From NCBI GenBank assembly GCA_015075635.1, contig JABTUA010000003.1, positions 372,001 to 436,000 on the forward strand: DNA of 64,000 nucleotides, in the 5' to 3' direction. Positions 33,648 through 43,497 of this stretch are shown here, piece by piece; the first letter of the stretch is position 1; every line of letters begins with the position of its first letter. Source of the DNA: Polyangiaceae bacterium (GTDB lineage: Bacteria > Myxococcota_A > Polyangia > Polyangiales > Polyangiaceae). Position numbers and translations under genes: made by a program. The notes beneath the pieces are model-generated. The model made no database searches. It had not been told where the DNA came from and saw only the letters and a program-made list of their open reading frames with translations.

Positions 33648-35264
33648 GTGAACCGCTACACCTCCCGATTCGGGCTCATCGCGCTGGCGCTCGCTTCGTC
33701 GCTGACCCTGGCCGCCTGCGGCGGCGGCAAGGGGCCCGAGACCCCGGCCGGGGCCGAGCGCGACGAGGAGCGCGCGCAGAACCTCCTCGGCAAGGCTCGA
33801 AGTGAGAAGAAGACCGAGACCTATCGCCGACTGGTCTCGCGCTTCCCCGACAGTCAGGCCGCCGGAGAAGGGCGCGAGGAGCTGGCGCAGTTGTTGATCG
33901 ACGAGGCTTCGGCCTTGCTCAAGCAGCAGGACTTCACCACCGCCGACGAGCGCGCGGAGGAAGCGACGCTCTACGCCGGCGTGGATCGAACGCAGAAGGC
34001 TCGGGACCTGCAGAAGGCCGTGGACGACGCCCGTGCCGAACGGGCCGCGAAGCGGGCGCTGGAGTCCGCGGCCGAAGGCAAGTGCGCCAGCGCGCTGAAG
34101 CTGGTGGCGGATCCGGTGCGCACCAAGGGGCGCGCGCACTTCAAGGCCGCGCTGATCAAGAAGACCAGCGCGGCGCTCTTGAAGTGCCTCGAGCAGAAGC
34201 TGGCCGAAGAGGTGAAGGCCGGCAACGTGGAGGCGGCGCGCTCGCTGTTGACCGCGCCGGACACGACCACGGCGCTCGACAAGGAGACGTACAAGAAGGC
34301 CGAAGCGCTGCTCCAGAGGGGGCTGGTCGAGCAGGGCCTGGGCGTGCTGAAGCCGATGCTCGACGCGCAGAAGTGGCAGGAGGCCTTCGCGAAGCTCGAC
34401 GAGCTCGAGAAGGCCGGCAAGCTGAGCGCAGCGGAGCGCAAGATCGCCGACGGCGTGGTGCGCGACGCGGTGAAGCTGCACGTGCAGAACCTGGTCAAGA
34501 CGGCGGTCAGCGCCAAGAAGCCAGGCGAGATGCAGAAGCAGATCGACGATTCCGTCAAAGCGGCCGGCTGGGAGAGCGTGCCCGAAGAAATCGAGGCTGC
34601 CCGCCAGAAGTTGGCGATCGCCGTCGAGTGCGAGCGCCTGCGCTGCAAGCTCGCCAAGCCGAGCACGGCCTGGGCCTGGGGCGCCATCTCGCTCCGCCCG
34701 CCGGAGAGCAGCGCTGGCGAGGAGACCGGCAAGCTCGCGCACGGCAAGAAGGTCTGGCAGCTCGCCAAGGGCGGAGCCTTCGCGCTGATCGCCAGCGAGG
34801 ATCCGGGCGCCGCGGAGGGGCCCGCGCTCTACGACAAGGCGAGCGCCTGGGTGGAGGCCAAGAACCTGAAGAACACCGAGACCTCCACCTGGCTCCCGCC
34901 GAGCGACCAGCTCAGCGGCGTGGTGGTGTGGGCGCCGCTGCGCGCTCCGGCCAAGGACTACCACCTCGGAACGGTGAAGAAGGTCGAGGGCCGCAAGGCC
35001 ACCGTCGAGCGTATGGCGGACAAGGCCGAGGTCATCGTCGATCTGGCCACGCTTCGCTCGGGTGCGCTGACCTCCGGGCTCAAGGTCATGGCCTTCTGCG
35101 TGGGCCAGGTCCACACCGAGCCGGCCAAGGTGGACAGCGTCGTGTCGGTGGACGCCGGCGTACCGAAGGTGAAGATCGTGTGCGAGAAGGGCGACATCAC
35201 CCGCGTCGAGATCGGCACCGCGCTCACCACGAAGGCCGAGTGGCTGCCTGCCAAGAAGCCCTGA
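33648..35264 (+). CDS. Long Lys/Glu-rich predicted lipoprotein
   Basis: A 538-residue predicted lipoprotein beginning at GTG 33648 (signal LASSLTLAAC, Cys near residue 24). Residues 40-370 are a highly charged, helical and probably TPR-like region with repeated Ala/Leu/Lys/Glu patterns; the C-terminal third is beta-rich, with an SH3-like or Tudor-like look (HLGTVKKVEGRKATVERM). It could act as a periplasmic scaffold. The sixA gene begins 1 bp after its stop, a tight operon link without an obvious functional reason. Confidence 0.7.
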   Translation: MNRYTSRFGLIALALASSLTLAACGGGKGPETPAGAERDEERAQNLLGKARSEKKTETYRRLVSRFPDSQAAGEGREELAQLLIDEASALLKQQDFTTADERAEEATLYAGVDRTQKARDLQKAVDDARAERAAKRALESAAEGKCASALKLVADPVRTKGRAHFKAALIKKTSAALLKCLEQKLAEEVKAGNVEAARSLLTAPDTTTALDKETYKKAEALLQRGLVEQGLGVLKPMLDAQKWQEAFAKLDELEKAGKLSAAERKIADGVVRDAVKLHVQNLVKTAVSAKKPGEMQKQIDDSVKAAGWESVPEEIEAARQKLAIAVECERLRCKLAKPSTAWAWGAISLRPPESSAGEETGKLAHGKKVWQLAKGGAFALIASEDPGAAEGPALYDKASAWVEAKNLKNTETSTWLPPSDQLSGVVVWAPLRAPAKDYHLGTVKKVEGRKATVERMADKAEVIVDLATLRSGALTSGLKVMAFCVGQVHTEPAKVDSVVSVDAGVPKVKIVCEKGDITRVEIGTALTTKAEWLPAKKP

Positions 35265-35265
35265 G

Positions 35266-35745
35266 ATGAAGACGCTGCTCCTGATGCGGCACGCGAAGTC
35301 GAGCTGGGACGACGACGTCGCCGATCACGACCGGCCGCTCAACGCTCGCGGCGAGCGCAGCGCGCCGCAGATGGCGGCGCTCCTGGTCGGCGAGAAGCTC
35401 CAGCCGGACTTGATCCTGAGCTCGACCGCGCTGCGCGCTCGCAGCACGGCGCTCTCGGTGGCGGAGGCCTTCGCTTGGAAGCCGGAGGTGCGGCTCATGC
35501 GCTCGCTCTACATGGCGGATCCTGCCGGGATCCTCGCTGAAATCGCCCGCACGCCCGCCGAGGTCGGCTGCCTCTTGGTGGTCGGTCACAACCCGGGGAT
35601 GGAGGATCTGCTGAGCGACCTGTCGCTGATGCGACAAGCGATGCCCACCGCCGCCGTCGCGCGTTTCGGCGTTCGCGCGTGGTCCGAGCTCGGCAGCACG
35701 CGGCCCGAGCTCGTTCACGTCTGGCGGCCCCGAGAAGTGGACTGA
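35266..35745 (+). CDS. sixA: SixA-type phosphohistidine phosphatase
   Basis: A 159-residue histidine-phosphatase superfamily protein. The catalytic RHAKSSW motif is at residues 8-14, with the second His in VVGHNPGMEDL near residue 106 and the conserved Arg in RPLNARG. SixA removes phosphate from phosphohistidine in phosphotransfer domains of multi-step relays; in some bacteria it acts on the nitrogen phosphotransferase system. The hybrid histidine kinase in this window shows that such relays exist here, but no direct link is shown. Confidence 0.88.
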   Translation: MKTLLLMRHAKSSWDDDVADHDRPLNARGERSAPQMAALLVGEKLQPDLILSSTALRARSTALSVAEAFAWKPEVRLMRSLYMADPAGILAEIARTPAEVGCLLVVGHNPGMEDLLSDLSLMRQAMPTAAVARFGVRAWSELGSTRPELVHVWRPREVD

Positions 35746-35751
35746 CCCGGC

Positions 35752-38559
35752 TCAGCGCGCGCCGAAGCCCCAAGGCGCCCCGTCGCCGCAGCGGTGCACG
35801 CGGGGGCTGGCCACGACGGGCGTGGGTGAAGCGTGCTCGTCGAGCGCCCACGCCGCCAGCCGCAGCTCGACCTGCTTTCCCCAAAAACGCTCGAGCGACA
35901 GCTCCTTGAAGCTCCGTGGCACGTCCCGTGACCCCAGCTCCGGGCGCTCGAGCCGAAACACCAGGTCACCGTCCACGATGCCGATGTCCACGGCGATGCG
36001 CCCGGGGTCCGGCGGCGGATCTTCGGCGCGCACGTCCAGGGCCAGACAGCTGCCGGGCGGCGGCGTGAGCGTGAGCCGCACGTCGGTCGGCGACTGGCCC
36101 AGGGGCGCCGGCGCCAGGCGCAGCGTGTCGCCGCGTACCTCGGCGCTGCCGGCGTGGACGCGGTGCGCGCCGTGGTGCAGCGCGACGACGAGGTTCTGTA
36201 CCGTGCTGCACGGCCCCACGCGCGGTCGCTGGATGCGCGCGCGGTCTCCCCGCAGCGTCGCACCGGAGCGGGTGCCGAAGCGCAAGAGCACGTCTCGGCC
36301 CGCCCACTGTCCGAGGGGAAGCTCCGCCGGCTTCGGCGAGTGTCCCGCCCGAGCGTGCCAGGCCAAGAGACGTGGCTTTTCGTGGCCGTCGATCACGTGG
36401 ATCTCGAAATCGACGCCGTCGCCGTCTTCGGGACCCGAGGCCACGCCGAGCTCCGCGTAGAGGCAGGCATTCTCGCAAGGGACGACGGGGAAGAATGCCT
36501 CCGCGTCGGGCTCCGGGTGCTGGTTCGGGTCCAGCGCGAGCGTGTCACCTTGCACGCGCGGAGTCGCGGTGCGGAAGAACACCGCCGGGCCCCCAGCGGC
36601 TGCCGCGAGATCGGCGTGCTCCCGGCACTCGCCGCTCCGCGGAGGGGCAGTGCTCGCAGCAGTCAGCTCCTGGACCTCCAGAATCGCGAACGTGATCACG
36701 CTCGGGCTGGTGCGACCGCCTCGCGCTCGGAGCACGATGCGGTCGGCGAGGCGAGTGGTGCGGGGCGCGACGCCGGCGACGAAGCGTTGCTCGGCGACCG
36801 CGGGATCGATCGGCAAGACGGTCGTGAACGTCCCGAGCGTCGGGTAGGGCACGCTCATCGGCGGTCCGATGGGCTCGTTCCCCGAGTAGAGCTGCGCCTC
36901 CAGGCCAGGCACGCCGCCGAGCAAGCGAGAGAGCCACGGCACCTCGAAGGCGTAGCGAATGGACAGCGCGCGATCCCAGGGTACCGGCCGCGCGAAGCGG
37001 TGGCTGACCTCACCGGGGACCCGCAGCACGGCGCTGCCACGCTCGGCGAGCGGGAGCGTGGTGCGCTCCACCCGAGCTGGGGCGTCGCGGAGCCGCGTCA
37101 CCCAGAGATCGGGTCCCAGGCGCTCCACCGGCTCGTAGAGCTCGTGCAAGGCCAGCAGGTACTCGCCGAAGCCCCAGCTGCCCTCGTCGTAGCTGACGAT
37201 CTCCTGCACGTAGAGCGGGCAGCGCTCGCGCCGCACGGCGTCCGCCATCTCGCGCTGGAGCGGCGCCGACCAGCCCAGGCTCATGGCCGTGGGGCCCGGC
37301 ACGCCGGTGATGGCATGCAGCGCCACCTTGCTCGCAGGCAGGCCGACGCAGCGCACGCCCTCGGCCTTGCGCGCGCGTAGCCAGTCGGCCAGACGACGGA
37401 AGTCGCCGCGGTACTCCGCGTCCACGGGAGCCTGCTTTCGGAGCACGCCGAGCGCGCGGGGGAGCCCTCGCGGATCCCATGCGTTGGAGCGCCCGAGGTG
37501 CGCGCCGAACCAGCCGAGCACGAACACCACACCCAAGAGGCCGGCGTACGCCGCCAGGCGGGGTCGCACTCGTCGCTGCCGCACCGCCAGCAGGAACAAC
37601 ACCGCGACCAGCGGCAGGATCGCGGCGTAGGCGTGCTCGGCGTCGCTGCGCAGCACGGCGCGGATCAGGAACGGCGTCGTTCCGGCGAGCCACGCCGCAG
37701 AGACCGGGTCGCGGCGCTCGCCGCGGGTGAGGTGCCAGAACGGCACCAATGCGAGCACGACCAGCAGCGCGAGCTTCTGCGGGGAGAAGCCCTCGGCGTC
37801 GAGTAACATCGTGGTGCCGTAGGCGGCGGTGATGTCGAAGGCGCCTCGGACGTAGCTCGCGAAGCTGCCGCCGCTCTGCGCGAGGACCAGGGCGAACGCG
37901 GCTTGCCAGACGAGGACGGCGACGAGCGCCTTGCCCAGACGCCAGAGCTCGGCGCGGCGATCGGACGCGATGGCTGCGTTGGTCAGGCCCGCGGCCCCGA
38001 GGCCGGCCAGGCCGAGCAGACCGGCGTCCAGCGAGAGCCAGCCGCTCGCGGAGAGCAGGCCCGCGGTGACGAAGGCTCGGCCCCAGGTGTTCGGCGTGCC
38101 GACCCGCGGCAGGAAGACCCCGAGCGCCGCCAGCGGCAAGAGCCCGCGCAGCGAGCGCACGTCGTCGTGCAGGCCCAGCAAGCAGAGCGGCACCAGGACG
38201 AGCCAGCGCTCACGCCAGTGTGTCGAGGCCGAGAGTGCGAGCGCGACGGCAATGGCGAGCGACACGAGAGGGAATACCAGGTGGAGCCCCGTGACGGCGC
38301 GGCGAGCGCTGAACTCACCCAGCGCGTTCGGCAAGAACGCGAGCAGCTGCCAGAGCGGTCCGATGGGATAGGAGAAGTCTCGCCCGGACCAGCGCCCTCG
38401 GGCCGCCTCCCAAGGCAAGAGCAGCTCCCAGCCGTAGTCCCAGTGGCGGTACTCGAGCAGGCGATCGTCCACGCGGCTCGACCAAACCAGGGCATTGGCC
38501 ACGATGGCCAAGGTGAAGTAGCCGACCCAGAGCACGAAGGTGCGCTTGTCCCGGGTCAT
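35752..38559 (-). CDS. A-type GT-C-like membrane protein, first cassette
   Basis: A 935-residue protein. Residues 1-400 hold about ten to twelve hydrophobic helices. The first extracytoplasmic loop carries RDFSYPIGPLW (60-70), a later loop SDAEHAYAA near residue 310 and another VPGPT near residue 430. Acidic and His residues in such loops, next to a multi-helix core, are the layout of GT-C glycosyltransferases that use lipid-linked sugars. The second half is beta-rich with the motif CENACLYAELG (about 694-704) and ends VHRCGDGAPWGFG. Paralogous to the gene at 56361 and more distantly to the B-type genes. The ATG overlaps the upstream stop as TGATG. No experimentally known homologue is recognised. 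Confidence 0.75.
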   Translation of the reverse strand: MTRDKRTFVLWVGYFTLAIVANALVWSSRVDDRLLEYRHWDYGWELLLPWEAARGRWSGRDFSYPIGPLWQLLAFLPNALGEFSARRAVTGLHLVFPLVSLAIAVALALSASTHWRERWLVLVPLCLLGLHDDVRSLRGLLPLAALGVFLPRVGTPNTWGRAFVTAGLLSASGWLSLDAGLLGLAGLGAAGLTNAAIASDRRAELWRLGKALVAVLVWQAAFALVLAQSGGSFASYVRGAFDITAAYGTTMLLDAEGFSPQKLALLVVLALVPFWHLTRGERRDPVSAAWLAGTTPFLIRAVLRSDAEHAYAAILPLVAVLFLLAVRQRRVRPRLAAYAGLLGVVFVLGWFGAHLGRSNAWDPRGLPRALGVLRKQAPVDAEYRGDFRRLADWLRARKAEGVRCVGLPASKVALHAITGVPGPTAMSLGWSAPLQREMADAVRRERCPLYVQEIVSYDEGSWGFGEYLLALHELYEPVERLGPDLWVTRLRDAPARVERTTLPLAERGSAVLRVPGEVSHRFARPVPWDRALSIRYAFEVPWLSRLLGGVPGLEAQLYSGNEPIGPPMSVPYPTLGTFTTVLPIDPAVAEQRFVAGVAPRTTRLADRIVLRARGGRTSPSVITFAILEVQELTAASTAPPRSGECREHADLAAAAGGPAVFFRTATPRVQGDTLALDPNQHPEPDAEAFFPVVPCENACLYAELGVASGPEDGDGVDFEIHVIDGHEKPRLLAWHARAGHSPKPAELPLGQWAGRDVLLRFGTRSGATLRGDRARIQRPRVGPCSTVQNLVVALHHGAHRVHAGSAEVRGDTLRLAPAPLGQSPTDVRLTLTPPPGSCLALDVRAEDPPPDPGRIAVDIGIVDGDLVFRLERPELGSRDVPRSFKELSLERFWGKQVELRLAAWALDEHASPTPVVASPRVHRCGDGAPWGFGAR

Positions 38560-41339
38560 CAGCGCCGGCACCTCTCGAGCCGGGGTCGGACGAGCCGGAG
38601 GAGACCTTCCGCGCTCGACCGCCGCGTGACGTGCACCTCGAGCGACACGTCGCGCTCGTGCCAGTCGTGGAGCGAGAGCTGCGACACCCGCGCGCGCTGT
38701 CCAGCCCTGGCCTCCCCCATCGCGAGCGCGTGGGCCAAGCCGTCGGCGCGCACGGCGATCAGGTAAGAGAGCTCTGCGCCGTCTCCCTCTGCGACGAGCT
38801 CGAGCTCGAGGCAAGTGTCGGCCACCACCGTGAACGGGTAGCTCACGCTGCTCTGTCCAGCGCCGAACGCGACGTCGTCTCCGCGCACGTCCACGGCGCC
38901 TGCGGCGGAGGCGCTTCCGCTCGCGAGCGCCGCGGCGAGGCCCGAGCGCGCGCTGCAACGCGCGAGCCGAGGGCGCTGCACCCAGAGGTAGTCCCGGCTG
39001 GGGTCGGCGCGGGGCAACGAGCCGAGACGCACGAACACGTCGCGCTCCGCGAACTTCTGCAAAGAGACCTCGATGCGCCGAGGGGCCGAGCCCGGCAAGA
39101 TGTCGACGGCGGCGACGCGCGGGCGTGACGGGCCGTCCAGGACGTTCAGCAAGAGCTCCGCTCCGTCGCCGCTTCCGGCCGGCAGATCGATGCCCGCCTC
39201 GGCGACGACACAGGCGTCCGCGCAAGGCAGAACGGGGAAGAACACCTCCGCGCCCTGCTCGCTCAGCGGGTTTGGGTGGAGCAGCAAGCGCTCCGACGAC
39301 GGGCGCAGCGCGACGTTTCGCGCCAGCGCGCCGTCGCCGCGTGCGTCGCTCAGGAGGTCCCGCTCGAGCTCGCAGACGGCGCCGACGCGGGAGGACAGCT
39401 TGGAGCCCGGCGCCGACACCGTTGCGCCGAGCACGCGGAACGTGGCCCGCCCGGGGGTGAGGTGCCCGCGAGCGAGCAGTCGAAAGCGGATCGCGTCCGC
39501 GCTCTTGGAGTCAGTCTCTGCGAGCTGCCCCATCCAGCGCGCCTCGACGATGGATGGGTTCACGGCCAGCAGGCTGCGGGTGGGCCGGTTCACCGACAGG
39601 TCGATCACGTCGATGAACTCGCCCTGCGCCTCGCCCGCGAGCTCGAAGCGGTACTCCAGGCGCGGCGCCGCGCCGAGGGCCGTCGCCCAGCGCGGCACGC
39701 CCAAGGCGTACTCGACGCGCAAGAGGTCCGCGTCCGAGACCACGCGACCGAGCGGCACCACCAGCTCTTCTCCCAGAGCGAGCGAGCGTTCACTCGTCCC
39801 GACGGCCAGCTCGGCGCTCTGCGCGGGCAGCGGAGTCTCGCGCACGCGGAGCAGGTAGGTCGCCGGGCCCAGTCGGCGCTCGAAGGCGTAGTGCTCCGCG
39901 ATGGCGAACAGGTCTTCGCCGATGAACCAGTGTGGCCGGTCGGGCCGGTCGAAGCCGCCCACCTGGTAGAAGAAGTAGGGGCAGCGCGCGGCGGCGATGT
40001 CCCGCGCGAGCTCGCTTCGCTGCTCGGCGTTCCAGCGGATGCGCGCGGAGGTCGGGCCGGGCACGTCGGCCAGCGCGTGCGCGGCGGTGAGCGCCGGCGA
40101 AAATCCCAGACACGAGAGCTCGGGCTCGCGTGCCTTGAGAGCCCGGGCCGCCTCCGTCGCGCGGCCGAGATCGGTGACGAAGTCGGTCTGCGGCAGAAGG
40201 CGCCGCGCCAGCACCTCGCGCAAGGTCGAGAGGTTCTTCGGGTGCAGCCAGATGTCGCCACGGAAGGTGCCGAACCAGCCGAAAAGGAAGGTCGTCGCGA
40301 TCAGGGCCGCGCCGACGCGCACGCCGGGCACCCCGAGGTCTTGGTGCGCCGCCACCAGGCACAGCACCACGAACACCGGCAGCGCTCCCATGAACACGTG
40401 CCCGGGATTCGGTTGGACCGCCGAGAAGGCCAGGAGCGGCAGCGCCCCCCCGAGCAGCATGCTCCCGACCAGCGAGGGCTTTTGCCGGAGCAGCGGCACG
40501 AGCGCGAGGACAGCCGCGGCGAGCGCGAAGAGCGTCGCCCCCGCGACGGGCGAGCCTTCACCCGAGGTCGCCATGTTCACCGCGTACGATGCGGTGAGGC
40601 TCCGCTGCCCCGCCAGGTAGGCGAGCGGGCTCGCGCCGAGCGCGAGCGCCAGCGCCGATAGGCCGAGCAGCGCTCCGGCCTGCGCCAGCGCGTAGCGGAC
40701 GAAGCGCTGCACGGCCAAGCCGGGTGCGAGCCCCGAGCGACGCCGTGAGAGCCACTCGAAGCTCGCCATCACCACGACGGACAGGCTGGCGAACACGAGT
40801 CGATCGAACGAGAGCAGCATCAAGAGCGAGCTGGCGGTGGCAGCGCCGAACGCCGCGCTCCAGCGCGGGGGCTCGCTCGATTGGGCGTGCCGCGCGTACA
40901 GCACCAGGTGAACGACCGAGAGGAGCGGTCGCAGCGTCGAGATCCCGGCGCCGTAGGCGGCGAACACGATGGCCCCGATCAGCAGCAAGCGCGTGAGCCC
41001 GCGGGTCTCGCGGGAGAGCCAGAGCGCGATGGCGATGCCGCCGAGTTGGGTGGCGACCTGCATGCCAGCGATGACCAGCGGCGCGGAGAACTGCCCGGCG
41101 AGGGTGCCGGTCAGCGCGAAGACCTGCCACAGAGGTCCCATCGGGAAGTGGAAGTCCCGGCCGCTCCACTCGCCACGGGTCGCGCGCCAGGGCAGCTCGA
41201 CCTGCCAGGTGTAGTCGATCAGGTTGGCGTCGAAGCCGCGCATGTCCCAGGCCAGGACGCGCACGATCGCCTGCGCTGCGACCAGCGCGAGCGCGTACCC
41301 GAGCAGCAGGAACGAGGCGGCGCGCACGACGCGCGGCAT
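38559..41339 (-). CDS. B-type GT-C-like membrane protein, first cassette
   Basis: A 926-residue protein of the same architecture: N-terminal helical bundle (residues 1-410) with RDFHFPMGPLW (61-71), an NPGHVFMG loop near residue 340 and VPGPT near residue 455, then beta-rich domains with CADACVVAEAG and a C-terminal RPRLERC. It ends without the A-type tail. It is the partner of the A gene downstream (TGATG) and paralogous to the gene at 59154. ATG 41339 was chosen at the start of the first helix; more upstream codons are in frame but lack a signal. The gene is divergent from the BpsA-like gene across 89 bp. Confidence 0.75.
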   Translation of the reverse strand: MPRVVRAASFLLLGYALALVAAQAIVRVLAWDMRGFDANLIDYTWQVELPWRATRGEWSGRDFHFPMGPLWQVFALTGTLAGQFSAPLVIAGMQVATQLGGIAIALWLSRETRGLTRLLLIGAIVFAAYGAGISTLRPLLSVVHLVLYARHAQSSEPPRWSAAFGAATASSLLMLLSFDRLVFASLSVVVMASFEWLSRRRSGLAPGLAVQRFVRYALAQAGALLGLSALALALGASPLAYLAGQRSLTASYAVNMATSGEGSPVAGATLFALAAAVLALVPLLRQKPSLVGSMLLGGALPLLAFSAVQPNPGHVFMGALPVFVVLCLVAAHQDLGVPGVRVGAALIATTFLFGWFGTFRGDIWLHPKNLSTLREVLARRLLPQTDFVTDLGRATEAARALKAREPELSCLGFSPALTAAHALADVPGPTSARIRWNAEQRSELARDIAAARCPYFFYQVGGFDRPDRPHWFIGEDLFAIAEHYAFERRLGPATYLLRVRETPLPAQSAELAVGTSERSLALGEELVVPLGRVVSDADLLRVEYALGVPRWATALGAAPRLEYRFELAGEAQGEFIDVIDLSVNRPTRSLLAVNPSIVEARWMGQLAETDSKSADAIRFRLLARGHLTPGRATFRVLGATVSAPGSKLSSRVGAVCELERDLLSDARGDGALARNVALRPSSERLLLHPNPLSEQGAEVFFPVLPCADACVVAEAGIDLPAGSGDGAELLLNVLDGPSRPRVAAVDILPGSAPRRIEVSLQKFAERDVFVRLGSLPRADPSRDYLWVQRPRLARCSARSGLAAALASGSASAAGAVDVRGDDVAFGAGQSSVSYPFTVVADTCLELELVAEGDGAELSYLIAVRADGLAHALAMGEARAGQRARVSQLSLHDWHERDVSLEVHVTRRSSAEGLLRLVRPRLERCRR

Positions 41340-41428
41340 GGTCGAGGGCCAGACTAGGGCAGGTATCGGCCGCGTGGAACACGAGTGATTGAAGATTCCC
41401 CCCACTGCGGCTACGAACGGTCCTGGGC

Positions 41429-42103
41429 ATGAGCGCGAACGCGGCCGAGATCCGGCGGGTGGTGCGCCGCGCCATCCCGCTCCGCACCCCGGACAAACCC
41501 GCGCAGGGCGCCTACCACGTCGACGCGCCCTCGATGCAGCGTCGGCTCGGGCTCCTGACGCGTCTCGCCACGCCGCGGGAGCGGGTGCTCCTGGTCGGGG
41601 ACGACGACCTGACCAGCCTGTGCCTGCACTGGCTCGGTTATTCCGACCTGACCGTGGTGGACTTCGACGCGGAGCTACTCGACATCGTGAGGCGAGAGTC
41701 CAAGAGAAAGGTCGTGACCGTGGAGCACGACCTCCGAGGAGCCTACCGAGGGCGGCTGCCGAAGCTGGGCAAGAGCTGCGACCTGTTCATCACCGACCCG
41801 CCGTACGGCCCGGACGGCCTCCGCGTGTTCGCCGGCGTGGGCATCGGTGCGCTTCGCGTCGGTGGTCGGGGCGTGATCGTCGCACCCGCAGCTCGCGTGG
41901 CGGGGTCCAGCGTGCGCGATCCGCTGTCCCTCGGGGTCGCGCTCCAGGCCTTCATCGCGGCGAACGCCTCGGCTCTCGTGGACATCGAGCCGAGCTGTCA
42001 GCGCTCTCATCACGGCACGGTGTCCTCGATGCTCGTCTTGCGTCGCGTGAAGAAGCGAGCCATCGACTGGAGCGCGCTCGAAGGGGCGGAGGTCTTCTAC
42101 TGA
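41429..42103 (+). CDS. BpsA-like aminopropyltransferase-fold protein
   Basis: A 224-residue protein with a Rossmann-type fold like that of the branched-chain polyamine synthase BpsA (DUF43): segment VLLVGDDDLTSLCLHWLG near residues 53-70, the acidic VVDFDAELLDIV, and ITDPPYGPDG near residue 122, where the DPPY motif lines the aminopropyl-acceptor site. BpsA makes branched polyamines from decarboxylated SAM in thermophiles. Here the N-terminal winged-helix part is short, so the substrate may differ. It overlaps the PaaK-like gene as TGATG, so the two are likely consecutive steps or partners. Confidence 0.72.
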   Translation: MSANAAEIRRVVRRAIPLRTPDKPAQGAYHVDAPSMQRRLGLLTRLATPRERVLLVGDDDLTSLCLHWLGYSDLTVVDFDAELLDIVRRESKRKVVTVEHDLRGAYRGRLPKLGKSCDLFITDPPYGPDGLRVFAGVGIGALRVGGRGVIVAPAARVAGSSVRDPLSLGVALQAFIAANASALVDIEPSCQRSHHGTVSSMLVLRRVKKRAIDWSALEGAEVFY

Positions 42104-43497
42104 TGGCCCGGGCCGGGCTCGGGCCAGACCCGCACGCGCGTCCGTTCGCAGAGCTCGCGAGGGCCTACGCTCGAGGTGCCGCCGGGCTCCTGCCGCAGGT
42201 GCTCGGTAACGCCTGGTTGCCCGCCCCTGCGCTCCGCCGGCTCGTCGAGGCGCGGCGCGCGCGCATCCTGCGGCACGCCGCGGAGAACGTGCCGCACTAC
42301 CGCGAGAAGTTTCGCGCCGCCGGCCTCGGCGTCCGTCGCCTCGCCGATCCTCGCGCCTTCGCCGAGGTGCCATTCCTGGAGAAGCGACACGTCAAGGACG
42401 AGACCGAGGCGCTGCTCTGGCCCGCGGTGAATCGCACCACGCTCCTGGAGCGAAAGTCGAGCGGCTCAACCGGCTCGCCGGTGCGGGTCTATTTCGACCC
42501 CGTGGCGGAGCTTCCGCGGCGGGTGCAGGAGCTGCGTTTCCTGACGGCCCACGGCTTTCGCCCTTGGCACACGCAGATGATCCTGGACGCCCCGGCGCAC
42601 CTGGCCCCCCAGCCGTTCTTGCCGCAGCGGCTGCGGGTGTGGCGCCGCGAGGCCTACCCGTGGTGGCTCGCCCCGGAGCAGGCCCTCGCGGAGGTCGACC
42701 GCCGGCAGCCGGACTGGTTCCACGGCGTGCTCGCCGGCATCCGCATGCTCGCGCTGGCCATCGAGGCGGCCGGCGGGCTCGCTTACCGGCCGTTCCGCGT
42801 CGTCACCAAAGGCGAGCTGCTCGACCCGAGCACGCGCTGGTTCATCGAGAACGCGTTCGGCGCGAAGATCGTCGATTTCTACGCCACGGAGGAGACCGGC
42901 ATCATCGCCTGGGAGTGTCCTCGGGGTGGCGGATACCACGTGGATGAGGACTTCAACTTCGTCGAGGTGGTGCGCCCGGACGGCAGCCCGGCGGAGCCGG
43001 GCGAGGTCGGGGAGGTCGTGCTCACGAACTTGTACCAGCGCGCCATGCCCATCATCCGCTACCGCGTCGGAGATCTCGCCGCGCTCCACGCCGAACCCTG
43101 CGCGTGCGGGCGCAGCCTGCCACTCCTGAGCCAGCTTCGCGGGCGCAAGCTGGACTTCTTGATCACGCCGAGCGGCGCGCTCCACGACCCGTTCCGCGTC
43201 ATGGCGGTGATGGAGCGCGTGGCTCACGTGCGCTGGTTCCGCGTCATCCAGACGGCGCTCGAGCGCGTCGAGGTGCGCGTGGGCTGGGAGCGCGAGGCGA
43301 GCCCGGCGGCTCGCGCCGACGTGACCGCCGCCATCCAAGGTGGGCTACGCGAGCTCCTGGGAGAGGAGATGCGCGTCGACGTCGTGACGGTGGACGAGTT
43401 CCGCGTCGAGATCGGCGAGAAGGCCCCGCTGGTCAAGGGGCTGCCCGGCCAGGAGCTCGCGGCGCTGGCCGAGCGCGGGTACAAGCTGGCGTTCTAG
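42103..43497 (+). CDS. PaaK/CapK-like adenylate-forming enzyme, first cassette
   Basis: A 464-residue ANL-superfamily protein of the phenylacetate-CoA ligase/CapK type. ATP-binding loop SSGSTGSPVRVYF near residues 121-133, adenylate-binding YATEETGIIAWEC near 264, and the hinge region RYRVGDL near 322. CapK-type members occur in capsule and exopolysaccharide loci and probably activate an acyl group for attachment to a glycan or carrier. The start overlaps the BpsA-like stop (TGATG). The last codon's stop TAG lies at the left end of an inverted-repeat element. The same kind of gene sits in the same position beside the second A/B pair. Confidence 0.85.
   Translation: MARAGLGPDPHARPFAELARAYARGAAGLLPQVLGNAWLPAPALRRLVEARRARILRHAAENVPHYREKFRAAGLGVRRLADPRAFAEVPFLEKRHVKDETEALLWPAVNRTTLLERKSSGSTGSPVRVYFDPVAELPRRVQELRFLTAHGFRPWHTQMILDAPAHLAPQPFLPQRLRVWRREAYPWWLAPEQALAEVDRRQPDWFHGVLAGIRMLALAIEAAGGLAYRPFRVVTKGELLDPSTRWFIENAFGAKIVDFYATEETGIIAWECPRGGGYHVDEDFNFVEVVRPDGSPAEPGEVGEVVLTNLYQRAMPIIRYRVGDLAALHAEPCACGRSLPLLSQLRGRKLDFLITPSGALHDPFRVMAVMERVAHVRWFRVIQTALERVEVRVGWEREASPAARADVTAAIQGGLRELLGEEMRVDVVTVDEFRVEIGEKAPLVKGLPGQELAALAERGYKLAF

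Noticed and set aside
41389..42102. A long N-terminal extension of the first PaaK-like gene
   Set aside because: It lies in another frame over the BpsA-like gene, which has clear motifs; TGATG at 42101-42105 is the natural start.
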